Part shown: in pieces, positions 25,292-35,490 of the stretch
Position numbering within the stretch: the stretch's first letter is position 1
Layout: every line of letters starts with the position of its first letter
Assembly (NCBI GenBank): GCA_017410505.1
Contig: JAFQQR010000030.1
Span: 1-35,490 of the forward strand
Direction of reading: 5' to 3'
DNA length: 35,490 nt
Origin: Clostridia bacterium
Lineage (GTDB): Bacteria; Bacillota; Clostridia; TANB77; CAG-508
Notes under the pieces: model-generated
Told to the model about the DNA's origin: nothing
Database searches by the model: none
Seen by the model: only the letters and a program-made list of their open reading frames with translations
Position numbers and translations under genes: made by a program

Positions 25292-26299
25292 ATGTTAAAA
25301 TTAGGATTTGGACAAGACGTAGGAATAGATTTAGGTACAGCAACAGTTATTGTATATATAAAAGGAAAAGGTATTGTATTAAGAGAACCTTCAGTAGTAG
25401 CAGTGGACAACAATTCAGGAGAAGTATTAGCAGTAGGTGGAGAAGCAAGAAGAATGCTAGGAAGAACACCAGGAAATATAGTTGCTACAAGACCTTTAAG
25501 AGATGGTGTAATATCAGATTATACAGTTACAGAAAAAATGTTAAAACACTTTATAAGCAAAGTATGTGGAAAATCTATATTTGCGCCAAGAATAATGATA
25601 TGTATACCTTCACGAGTAACAGAGGTAGAAAAAAAAGCAGTAATTGATGCTGCAATGCAAGCTGGGGCTAGAAAAGTATATTTAATAGAAGAGCCAATAG
25701 CTGCAGCAATAGGAGCAGGAATAGATATAGCAAAACCATGTGGAAATATGATAGTAGATATCGGAGGAGGAACAACTGATATTGCGGTAATTTCTCTAGG
25801 TGGTTCTGTTGTTAGTGCATCATTAAAAGTTGCAGGAGATAAATTTGATGAATATATAGTAAAATATATTAAAAGAAAACATAATATAGTAATTGGAGAA
25901 AGGACAGCAGAAGACTTAAAAGTTAATATCGGATGTGTGTATCCAAAAATACAAGATTCCGAAATGGACATAAGAGGAAGAGATTTAAGCACAGGATTAC
26001 CAAAAACAATAACAGTTCATTCAAGTGAAATGTTAGAAGCTTTAATAGAACCTGCAATGATGATAGTAGACAGTGTGCATAGTGTTTTGGAAAAAACACC
26101 TCCAGAATTGGCTGCAGATATAAGTGATAAAGGAATATATATGACAGGTGGAGGCTGTTTAGTAGATGGGTTAGATAAATTACTACAAGAAAAAACAGGA
26201 ATAAATGTAATGATAGCACAAGACTCTGTATCATGTGTAGCTTTAGGAACCGGAAAAGCATTAGATAATTTAGATATGTTAGATGGAAAATCAAAATAA
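25292..26299 (+). CDS. mreB: Rod-shape determining actin homologue MreB/Mbl
   Basis: Bacterial actin that organises lateral wall synthesis under the membrane. The 335-residue protein has the phosphate-1 motif VGIDLGTATVIVY (about 9-21), the second phosphate motif MIVDIGGGTTDIAVISLGG (about 153-171), PRIMICIPSRVTEVEKKAV, and the adenosine motif GIYMTGGGCLVDGLDKLL near 285-302. GGAAGG precedes ATG. The usual mreC-mreD genes do not follow, so it is a stand-alone MreB/Mbl paralogue rather than the canonical mreBCD copy. A terminator ends the unit. Confidence 0.92.
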   Translation: MLKLGFGQDVGIDLGTATVIVYIKGKGIVLREPSVVAVDNNSGEVLAVGGEARRMLGRTPGNIVATRPLRDGVISDYTVTEKMLKHFISKVCGKSIFAPRIMICIPSRVTEVEKKAVIDAAMQAGARKVYLIEEPIAAAIGAGIDIAKPCGNMIVDIGGGTTDIAVISLGGSVVSASLKVAGDKFDEYIVKYIKRKHNIVIGERTAEDLKVNIGCVYPKIQDSEMDIRGRDLSTGLPKTITVHSSEMLEALIEPAMMIVDSVHSVLEKTPPELAADISDKGIYMTGGGCLVDGLDKLLQEKTGINVMIAQDSVSCVALGTGKALDNLDMLDGKSK

Positions 26300-26322
26300 A
26301 AAATAAATAAATTATACAGTAT

Positions 26323-26356
26323 AAAATAGAATTGCATAAACAGCGATTCTATTTTT
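26323..26356 (+). terminator. Terminator after mreB
   Basis: AAAATAGAAT...GC / GC...ATTCTATTTT stem ending in a T-run, 24 bp after the mreB stop and 20 bp before mtaB. Confidence 0.7.
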
Positions 26357-26375
26357 AGGTAAGAAGGGAAAAAAG

Positions 26376-27698
26376 ATGGAAAAAGTAGTAAAATTCATAA
26401 CATTAGGATGTAAAGTAAATCAATATGAAACAAATGCAATGGCACAAAAATTTTTAGAAAAAGGCTATAAAATAATAGAAGAAGCAGAAGAAATAGAACC
26501 AGATATATGTATAATAAATACATGTACAGTAACAAATATGTCAGATAGAAAATCAAGACAAATGCTTAGAAGAATGAAAGAAAAAAATAAAAATACAATA
26601 GTAGTTGCTGTGGGATGTTATGCACAAGTAGCCCAAAAAGAATTGAACGAAATACCTGAAATAGATATAGTTTTAGGAAATAATGAAAAAGTGAATATTG
26701 TAGAATATGTAGAAAAATATATAAAAGAAAATGTAAATGAAGTGGAAATTGAAGATATAATGAAATCAAAAGAATTTTCAGAATTTGGGAATATAACATT
26801 TACAGAAAAAACAAGAGCAGTTATAAAAATTCAAGATGGATGTGATAGATTTTGCTCATATTGTATAATACCATATGCAAGGGGGAGAGTAAGAAGTAGG
26901 AAAAAAGAGAGTATAATATCAGAAATTACTAAAATTGCAGAAAAAGGAATTAAAGAAGTAGTAATAACAGGAATACATATAGCATCATATGGAAAAGATT
27001 TTAAAGAAGATTACAAATTAATAGATTTATTAGAAGAAATAAATAAAATAGAGGGGATAAAAAGAATAAGATTAGGTTCAATAGAACCATTATTAATAAC
27101 AGAAGAATTTGTAGAAAGATTAAAAAAATTAGAAAAAATATGCCATCATTTTCATTTATCATTACAAAGTGGATGTGATGAAACTCTAAAAAGAATGAAT
27201 AGAAGATATACGACACAGCAATTTAGAGATATTGTTGATATATTAAGAAAAGCTTATAAGGATGTTAATTTAACAACAGATATAATAGTAGGTTTTCCTG
27301 GAGAAACAGAAGAGGAATTTTTGAAAACTTATAAATTTTTGGAGGAAATTAAATTTTATAAAATGCATGTATTTAAATATTCACCAAGAAAAGGAACAAA
27401 AGCAGCAGTAATGGAAAATCAAATTCCAGGAAATATAAAGGAAGAAAGAAGTAAAAAATTAATAGAATTATCAAATAAAAATGAATTTGAATATAATAGA
27501 CAATATATTGGACAAGAAGTAGATGTTTTATTTGAAGAAAAAAAATCAGAAATATATATGGGGCATACACAAAATTATATTATGGTATATTGTAAATCAA
27601 AAGAAAATTTATATAATAAAATAGTGAAAGTTAAATGTGAATGTCCAAAAGGGACGTTTCTTTCTGGACAATTTTGTTCATTTGGGATAGATGTATAA
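26376..27698 (+). CDS. mtaB: tRNA t6A methylthiotransferase MtaB
   Basis: Radical SAM enzyme that adds a methylthio group to t6A37 (ms2t6A) in tRNA-Lys. The 440-residue protein has the N-terminal MTTase domain (FITLGCKVNQYETNAM, INTCTVTNMSDRKSRQ, VVAVGCYAQV) with three cluster-binding Cys, and the radical SAM motif C156-x3-C160-x2-C163 (CDRFCSYC, then IIPYARGRVRSR). A TRAM-like C-terminal part follows. The last residues (ECPKGTFLSGQFCSFGIDV) come from a 29-bp hairpin repeat. It acts directly on the product of the TsaB/TsaE pathway encoded just upstream, on the other side of mreB. Confidence 0.94.
   Translation: MEKVVKFITLGCKVNQYETNAMAQKFLEKGYKIIEEAEEIEPDICIINTCTVTNMSDRKSRQMLRRMKEKNKNTIVVAVGCYAQVAQKELNEIPEIDIVLGNNEKVNIVEYVEKYIKENVNEVEIEDIMKSKEFSEFGNITFTEKTRAVIKIQDGCDRFCSYCIIPYARGRVRSRKKESIISEITKIAEKGIKEVVITGIHIASYGKDFKEDYKLIDLLEEINKIEGIKRIRLGSIEPLLITEEFVERLKKLEKICHHFHLSLQSGCDETLKRMNRRYTTQQFRDIVDILRKAYKDVNLTTDIIVGFPGETEEEFLKTYKFLEEIKFYKMHVFKYSPRKGTKAAVMENQIPGNIKEERSKKLIELSNKNEFEYNRQYIGQEVDVLFEEKKSEIYMGHTQNYIMVYCKSKENLYNKIVKVKCECPKGTFLSGQFCSFGIDV
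27642..27670 (+). repeat. 29-bp hairpin repeat, copy 3 (inside the mtaB 3' end)
   Basis: Same layout as copy 1 (TGTCCAAAAGGGACG, ending CTGGACA). It is read in frame as CPKGTFLSG at the MtaB C-terminus, close to the CPNGKFLFG tail of Dxs. Confidence 0.85.
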
Positions 27699-27726
27699 AA
27701 TTATAATTGTGAATTATTTGTAAAAT

Positions 27727-27764
27727 GTATAGCATATAAAAAATATATATGTTATACTTTTTTT
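27727..27764 (+). terminator. Terminator after mtaB
   Basis: Stem GTATAGCATATA / TATATGTTATAC (one G-T pair) followed by seven Ts, 29 bp after the mtaB stop. Confidence 0.75.
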
Positions 27765-27828
27765 ATTAAATTACTATTTTGGGGATAAAAAATACGGGAC
27801 AAAAAATTAATTAAAGGAAGGTGGAGTT

Positions 27829-27885
27829 ATGCCTAGAGTAGCTAGAATATACAGGGACACGGAGGGGAAAAATGGCAAAAAATAA
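27829..27885 (+). CDS. 18-codon open frame overlapping the radA start
   Basis: ATG with a strong site (AAGGAAGGTGGAG) opens MPRVARIYRDTEGKNGKK, which stops 14 bp inside radA. It could be a leader peptide coupled to radA translation, since the radA site (GGAGGGG) lies within it. The opening MPRVARI also resembles the N-terminus of Y1-type (REP-associated) transposases, so a transposase remnant is possible. Whether it is translated cannot be told. Confidence 0.35.
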   Translation: MPRVARIYRDTEGKNGKK

Positions 27886-29237
27886 AACAGTTTTTGTATG
27901 TAATGAATGTGGATATGAATCAGGAAAATGGTTAGGAAAATGTCCGGCATGTGGAAGTTGGAATACATTTTTTGAACAAAAAATTGTTGAAAGTAAAAAT
28001 AGTGCGTTAAAAGCAGAAAAATCTTCAAATAATATACCTCAAAAATTAAATTCATATGAAGCAAAAGAAACGATAAGAACTTCAACGGGTTTTGAAGAGT
28101 TAGACAGAGTATTAGGAGGAGGATTGGTTAAAGGTTCTTTAATTTTACTTGGTGGTGAGCCAGGTATAGGCAAGTCTACTTTGATTTTGCAATTATGTGA
28201 TAAAGTCATAGGAGATAGCAGTGTTCTATATGTTTCAGGAGAAGAGTCTGCTGAGCAAATAAAATTGAGAGCAGATAGATTACGGGATTAATAATGAAGA
28301 TATTTTATTTTTAGGTGAAACAGATATTGATGTTGTAAATCAAAACATTATAAATTTGAATCCTAAATTGGTCATAATAGATTCAATTCAAACTATGTAT
28401 TCAGAAGAAATTTCGGCAGCTGCTGGAAGTGTTAGTCAAGTTAGAGAAATTACTTCTCAAATAATGAGAGTTTGTAAATCTAGAAATATTACAACAATAA
28501 TTATAGGACATGTTACAAAAGATGGAAATATTGCAGGACCAAGAGTTTTAGAACATATGGTAGATACAGTTCTTTATTTAGAAGGAGAAAGATATTTTTC
28601 TTATAGAATTTTAAGAGGAGTAAAAAATAGATTTGGTTCTACTAATGAAATTGGAATGTTTGAGATGAGAGGAGAGGGAATGTGCGAGATTGCTAATCCG
28701 TCAGATGTATTGATTTCAGAAAGAGAAGATAATCCTCCAGGTTCTTGTATTGTTTCTTGTATGGAAGGAACAAGGTCTATTTTAGTAGAATTACAGGCAT
28801 TAACTAGTCAAAGTGTTTTTGGTTATCCGAAAAGGACAGCAAATGGAATTGACTATAATAGATTAGCTCTTTTAATTGCAGTTTTAGAAAAAAGGGCAGG
28901 GATGTCGTTAGGAACTCAAGATGTTTATTTAAATGTTGTTGGAGGTTTAAAAATAAATGAGCCTTCAATTGATTTAGGAATTTTAATGGTAACAGCATCA
29001 AGTTATAGAAATGTTCCGATTGAAAAAGGTGTTGTTATAATGGGAGAAGTTGGACTTACAGGAGAAGTTAGAAGAATTAATTTAATCGAAAAAAGATTAA
29101 AAGAAGCGGAAAAATTAGGCTTTAAAAAATGTATAATTCCAGAAAGTAATAAAAAAGGGTTGAAAGAAAATTTTAAATTAGATATAATAGGTGTCAAGGA
29201 TGTAAATGAAGCAATGAAAAAATTGGGGCTAAGATAA
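27872..29237 (+). CDS. radA: DNA repair protein RadA, interrupted by a +1 frameshift
   Basis: RecA-like ATPase and branch-migration factor for recombinational repair. Reading join(27872..28282, 28284..29237), skipping C28283, gives 454 residues, the normal size. It has a zinc finger (C10, C13, C24, C27: CNECG...CPACG), Walker A GEPGIGKST (95-103), Walker B PKLVIIDSIQTMYSE, the RadA signature KNRFGSTNEIGMFEM, and a Lon-like C-terminal domain with VNVVGGLKI and MGEVGLTGEVR. In the annotated frame the product would stop after 139 residues. The shift to Gly138 gives RADRLGINNEDILFLGETDID, exactly the expected family sequence. No other lesion is seen. disA follows, as is usual. Confidence 0.92.
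28280..28286 (+). other. +1 frameshift site TTA-C-GGG in radA
   Basis: Zero frame reads TTA CGG GAT TAA; the continuing frame needs TTA GGG ATT AAT (Leu-Gly-Ile-Asn). One extra C creates the CGG triplet, and a zero-frame stop follows one codon later. Confidence 0.8.
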
Positions 29238-29268
29238 TATATAAATATATGTGTTAGCTGGACAAAAA

Positions 29269-29297
29269 TGTCAAAAAAGAAATGTCCCTTTTGGACA
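29269..29297 (-). repeat. 29-bp hairpin repeat, copy 4 (inverted)
   Basis: On the minus strand it reads TGTCCAAAAGGGACATTTC and ends TTGACA, the same length as the other three. It lies between radA and disA; AAAGGAGG, the disA binding site, follows on the plus strand. An open frame through it (from an ATG at 29268) joins disA but has no binding site of its own. Confidence 0.8.
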
Positions 29298-29312
29298 AAA
29301 GGAGGAAAAACA

Positions 29313-30359
29313 TTGACAGAATTACTGAAATTGATTGCACCAGGTACACCTATAAGAGATGGACTGGAAAATATATTAAGAGCCAAAACCGGTGCATTAG
29401 TACTTATAACAGATAATAATGATATAATAAAAGAAGTGGTTGATGGTGGTTTTTATATAAATGAAGAATATACATCATCGAGATTATATGAACTCGCAAA
29501 AATGGATGGAGCTATAGTTTTAAGTGGAGACTTAAAAAGGATTTTATTTGCAAATGCACAATTAATACCATCCAGACAAATAGAAACAATGGAAACAGGA
29601 ACTAGACATAGAACAGCAGAAAGGACAGCAAAGCAAACAGGAGAGCTAGTAATAAGTATATCACAAAGAAGGAATATAATAACTATTTTTAAAGGTAATT
29701 TTAGATATATTCTAGAAGATACAAATGCAGTTTTAAATAAAGCAAATCAAGGAATACAGACATTAGAGAGATATAAAAAAGTATTTGATAATAGATTAAG
29801 TATCTTGAATGAATATGAATTTAATGATATAGTTACATTGAAAAATGTTATAGATGTAATTCAAAGAGCAGAAATGGTAATGAGAATTGCAGATGAAATT
29901 AGAAAACAGATATATGAACTTGGAGAAGACGGAAGATTAGTAAAAATGCAATTGGAAGAATTAATAGGTGGGCTTGAAAAAGAGGAAGAGTTAATTATAA
30001 AAGACTATATTGCACCAGCTAAGAAACGAAGAACACCTGAAAAAGTGATGGAAGAATTATCTAAAGTGCAATATGAGGAAATGACAAGAGAAACAACAAT
30101 TGCTAAATTATTAGGATATGAAACATTTGATAACTATGATGAAGTTGGCGTGTATACAAGAGGATACAGAATATTAAGTAAAATACCGCGAATGCCTACA
30201 AATATAGTAGAAAATTTAGTAGTATCATTTAAATCGTTTCAACATATATTAGCTGCAGATATAGAGAGCTTGGACGATGTTGATGGAATTGGTGAAGTAA
30301 GAGCCAGAACAATTAAACAATCTCTAAGAAGGATGCAGGAACAATTTATGTTTGAATAA
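29313..30359 (+). CDS. disA: DNA-integrity scanning diadenylate cyclase DisA
   Basis: Synthesises c-di-AMP from ATP, scans DNA for branched structures and delays sporulation when damage is found. From the TTG at 29313 (GGAGG seven bases upstream) the protein is 348 residues: DAC domain with DGA (65-67) and RHR (98-100, GTRHRTAERTA), a helical linker, and a C-terminal helix-hairpin-helix domain (IESLDDVDGIGEVRARTIKQSL) for DNA binding. The start at TTG matches the family N-terminus (ELLKLIAPGTPIRDGLENIL). It sits directly after radA, whose product is known to restrain DisA in Bacillus. Confidence 0.94.
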   Translation: MTELLKLIAPGTPIRDGLENILRAKTGALVLITDNNDIIKEVVDGGFYINEEYTSSRLYELAKMDGAIVLSGDLKRILFANAQLIPSRQIETMETGTRHRTAERTAKQTGELVISISQRRNIITIFKGNFRYILEDTNAVLNKANQGIQTLERYKKVFDNRLSILNEYEFNDIVTLKNVIDVIQRAEMVMRIADEIRKQIYELGEDGRLVKMQLEELIGGLEKEEELIIKDYIAPAKKRRTPEKVMEELSKVQYEEMTRETTIAKLLGYETFDNYDEVGVYTRGYRILSKIPRMPTNIVENLVVSFKSFQHILAADIESLDDVDGIGEVRARTIKQSLRRMQEQFMFE

Positions 30360-30398
30360 TAGTCTGTTTTGAGACAAAGAAAGGAAGAGGAAAAAAAT

Positions 30399-31172
30399 AT
30401 GAAAAACTTAGGAAAAATAATTTGGGTAATAGCATTAATAGCTATAATAGTTTTAATAGGAGTAGTAGGATATGGATATTATAGAAAATATACATTTACT
30501 TCGCAAAATCCAATCGTAACAATGGAAGTAGAAAATTTTGGAACAATAAAAATGGAATTATATCCAGATAAAGCACCTGAAACAGTTTCAAATTTTATTG
30601 CTTTAGCAAATAGAGGATTTTATGATGGAACAACTTTCCATAGAGTTGTAAAAGATTTCATGATTCAAGCTGGTTCAAAAAATGGTGATGGAACAACAGG
30701 AGCAAAAATAAGTGATTTAAAAGATGGTGGTGCAGAGGAAGATTATACAATAAAAGGAGAATTTTTAGCAAATGGTGTAACAAATGATTTAAAACTAGAA
30801 GAAGGAGTATTAGCAATGGCTAGAGCAGATTATACACAATATTCATCAAATCTTACAGAAGAATCATATAATTCTGGATGTGCACAATTCTTTATAATGA
30901 CTAAAGAAAATAGTGGCTTAGATGGATATTATACAGCATTTGGAAAAGTAACTGAAGGATTAGATGTTGTACACAATATTGAAAATGTAGAAGTAAAAGT
31001 TGCAGAAGGAGAAGAAGAAACAGAAGGGGCAGAAGTAAGTACACCGGTAAATGCGCCTAAGGTAACATCAATTAGAGTTGAAACTTATGGTATTGATTAT
31101 GGATTACCAGAAACATTAACACCATTTGATTATACTTCTTGGATGTATAGTCAATATATGACAACTGAATAA
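30399..31172 (+). CDS. Membrane-anchored cyclophilin-type peptidyl-prolyl isomerase
   Basis: Accelerates cis-trans isomerisation of prolyl bonds, probably during folding outside the membrane. The 257-residue protein has an N-terminal signal anchor (about 5-25, IIWVIALIAIIVLIGVVGYGY) and a cyclophilin domain (about 40-225): VSNFIALANRGFYDGTTFHRVVKDFMIQAG and the C-terminal AQFFIMTKENSGLDGYYTAFGKV are family hallmarks. Start: the ATG at 30399 after a purine-rich site (GGAAGAGG); the longer TTG frame from 30369 has no site. Confidence 0.9.
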   Translation: MKNLGKIIWVIALIAIIVLIGVVGYGYYRKYTFTSQNPIVTMEVENFGTIKMELYPDKAPETVSNFIALANRGFYDGTTFHRVVKDFMIQAGSKNGDGTTGAKISDLKDGGAEEDYTIKGEFLANGVTNDLKLEEGVLAMARADYTQYSSNLTEESYNSGCAQFFIMTKENSGLDGYYTAFGKVTEGLDVVHNIENVEVKVAEGEEETEGAEVSTPVNAPKVTSIRVETYGIDYGLPETLTPFDYTSWMYSQYMTTE

Positions 31173-31195
31173 ATTTTGAGATGTTCTTACAAGGT

Positions 31196-31300
31196 ATAGT
31201 AGCATAAAAATTATCCGTTCTAAATGTTGACATATTAATATATCAACATTTAGAACATATTCTATGTGTTTAACACTGAACTGTAATTTAATTTTAGAAT
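31196..31300. repeat. Small hairpin repeat, fuller copy
   Basis: Perfect 14-bp inverted repeat GTTCTAAATGTTGA / TCAACATTTAGAAC around a 12-base A/T loop, followed by TTCTATG and ACACTGAACTGTAA. The right half recurs at 17455-17531. Non-coding. Confidence 0.5.
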
Positions 31301-31316
31301 ATTAAATAAAAAATAC

Positions 31317-31345
31317 TTGCTAAATTTATTAGTAAGTGATAAACT
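31317..31345 (+). promoter_or_regulatory. Candidate pyrG promoter
   Basis: TTGCTA (31317-31322), 17-bp spacer, TAAACT (31340-31345). The hexamers are weak. Transcription from here would begin just before the hairpin at 31353. Confidence 0.4.
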
Positions 31346-31352
31346 AATAATA

Positions 31353-31400
31353 GATTAAAAAAAAACCGATTTTGCAGGGGAATTTTTTTAATCTTTTTTT
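31353..31400 (+). terminator. Terminator or attenuator directly upstream of pyrG
   Basis: GATTAAAAAAA / TTTTTTTAATC stem (11 bp) followed by seven Ts, 32 bp before the pyrG GTG. The loop contains TTTTGCA, complementary to TGCAAAA at 31404-31410 beyond the T-run, so an alternative anti-terminator pairing is possible. It may simply terminate the cyclophilin gene. Confidence 0.55.
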
Positions 31401-31432
31401 ATTTGCAAAAGGGGAAAGGAAGGTATGAGAAG

Positions 31433-33030
<1,598 letters not shown>

Positions 33031-33045
<15 letters not shown>

Positions 33046-33063
33046 TGTAATTGCCATTTTTTT
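33031..33063 (+). terminator. Terminator of pyrG overlapping its last codons
   Basis: Perfect 10-bp stem ATGGCAATTA / TAATTGCCAT with a 7-base loop and seven Ts. The left arm encodes the last residues of PyrG (MAII). Confidence 0.85.
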
Positions 33064-33074
33064 ATATAGTTCTA

Positions 33075-33320
33075 TTTTAAGTTTCATTTTTTTGCAAAAG
33101 CTGCACTACATCTCAGCATAAATACATATATATTAAAATTCCGTTCCTTACTGGTCGCACTAATCATATGAGTAGAGTATTGGTATGTCAGAGTTTGAAG
33201 AGTTAATCTGGAGGGTCTGTATGAATATTAGTCCTTCCAAACTGCGCGTCACTGCATTTTAATATATATGTATTTATGCTGAGATGTAGTGCAGCTTTTG
33301 CAAAAAAATGAAACTTAAAA
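33075..33320. mobile_element. 246-bp palindromic MITE-like element, copy 2
   Basis: Same structure as 19651-19896: perfect terminal inverted repeats (TTTTAAGTTTCAT... matched by ...ATGAAACTTAAAA) around the same core. It is flanked by direct repeats TAGTTCTA at 33067-33074 and 33321-33328, an 8-bp target duplication that marks it as inserted DNA. It lies between the pyrG terminator and the groES promoter. No open frame. Confidence 0.9.
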
Positions 33321-33423
33321 TAGTTCTAATATTGAGAAATTGGAAATATAATATATAGTCAAATAAATACAAAAAATATTTATGTAAGGAATGTGAAATC
33401 TATGTGAATTTTAGCAAACTGTA

Positions 33424-33452
33424 TTGACATTTGCTAAAAAAAGGTATAAATT
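33424..33452 (+). promoter_or_regulatory. groESL promoter
   Basis: TTGACA (33424-33429) with TATAAATT at 33445-33452; depending on the -10 chosen the spacing is 15 or 17 bp. It lies immediately before the CIRCE operator. Confidence 0.75.
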
Positions 33453-33453
33453 A

Positions 33454-33480
33454 TTAGCAGTCATTCAAAAAGAGTGCTAA
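33454..33480 (+). promoter_or_regulatory. CIRCE operator (HrcA binding site)
   Basis: TTAGCAGTC, nine bases, GAGTGCTAA. It matches the consensus inverted repeat TTAGCACTC-N9-GAGTGCTAA except for one base in the left arm. Located at the expected start of the groES transcript, so the operon is under HrcA heat-shock repression. Confidence 0.92.
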
Positions 33481-33489
33481 TAATATTAA

Positions 33490-33795
<306 letters not shown>

Positions 33796-33815
33796 TATAA
33801 AAAAAAGGAGTTTGA

Positions 33816-35459
<1,644 letters not shown>

Positions 35460-35490
35460 TAAAATATAAAAAATTTTAAAAAAATTAAAA

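Noticed and set aside
29268-29312. N-terminal extension of DisA starting at ATG 29268
   Set aside because: It is only read-through of the 29-bp repeat (SKKKCPFWTKGGK), has no binding site, and the family N-terminus matches the TTG at 29313.
33075-33320. 246-bp element as an ordinary terminator pair or rRNA/tRNA piece
   Set aside because: The arms are far longer than a terminator, the 8-bp duplication shows insertion, and no tRNA or rRNA motif is present.

Overview
The window is very AT-rich, low-GC Firmicute (Clostridia-like) chromosome. Arg is mostly AGA, Ile mostly ATA, and intergenic DNA is almost pure A/T. Clostridial or Bacillota signatures include a CIRCE operator before groES-groEL, a radA-disA pair, the dipicolinate synthase gene dpaA (endospore formation), class B sortase biology with an LPXTG surface protein, and a DNA polymerase I with no evident proofreading motif. 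An anaerobic, probably gut-associated spore former fits; no genus can be named from this sequence.

Layout. 1-6400 is a cell-surface accessory region: a partial unknown gene, a decayed surface-protein 3' end, a class B sortase, a small unknown gene plus a coiled-coil protein, and a 1090-residue LPSTG-anchored protein with deacetylase-like and beta-helix regions and nine acidic 15-residue repeats. The sortase and the surface protein are each preceded by the same roughly 90-bp leader module. 6562-9375 holds two integral membrane proteins (DUF2207-like and DUF4153). 9407-15971 runs polA, a lytic transglycosylase, a membrane TPR protein, dpaA and uppP. 16086-19500 is a minus-strand module of telA, a solute-binding-like protein and an XpaC-like partner. 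19997-23513 holds dxs, ylmH and an SH3-3D cell-wall protein. The minus-strand tsaE-tsaB-rimI operon (t6A tRNA modification) diverges from mreB, followed by mtaB (which methylthiolates t6A), radA, disA, a membrane cyclophilin, pyrG and groES-groEL.

Two features stand out. First, three otherwise intact housekeeping genes (polA, radA, and pyrG twice) carry single-base +1 frameshifts of one kind. Each has an extra C directly before the GGA/GGG codon of the expected glycine, which creates an in-frame CGG triplet after GTT, TTA or CTT. Removing that C restores full-length proteins of normal size (912, 454 and 536 residues). This looks like programmed or tolerated +1 frameshifting at CGG, or a highly specific sequence artefact. 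Second, two 246-bp non-coding elements (19651-19896 and 33075-33320) have perfect terminal inverted repeats of about 63 bp. The arms differ between copies at eight positions, yet in each copy both arms changed together. Copy 2 is flanked by an 8-bp direct repeat (TAGTTCTA), so it is a transposed MITE-like element whose arms are homogenised or under pairing selection.

A third repeat family, a 29-bp hairpin (TGTCC...GGACA, four copies), sits at gene junctions. It supplies C-terminal tails to Dxs and MtaB and lies just before the ribosome binding sites of the downstream genes. No tRNA, rRNA, CRISPR array or intact transposase gene was seen.
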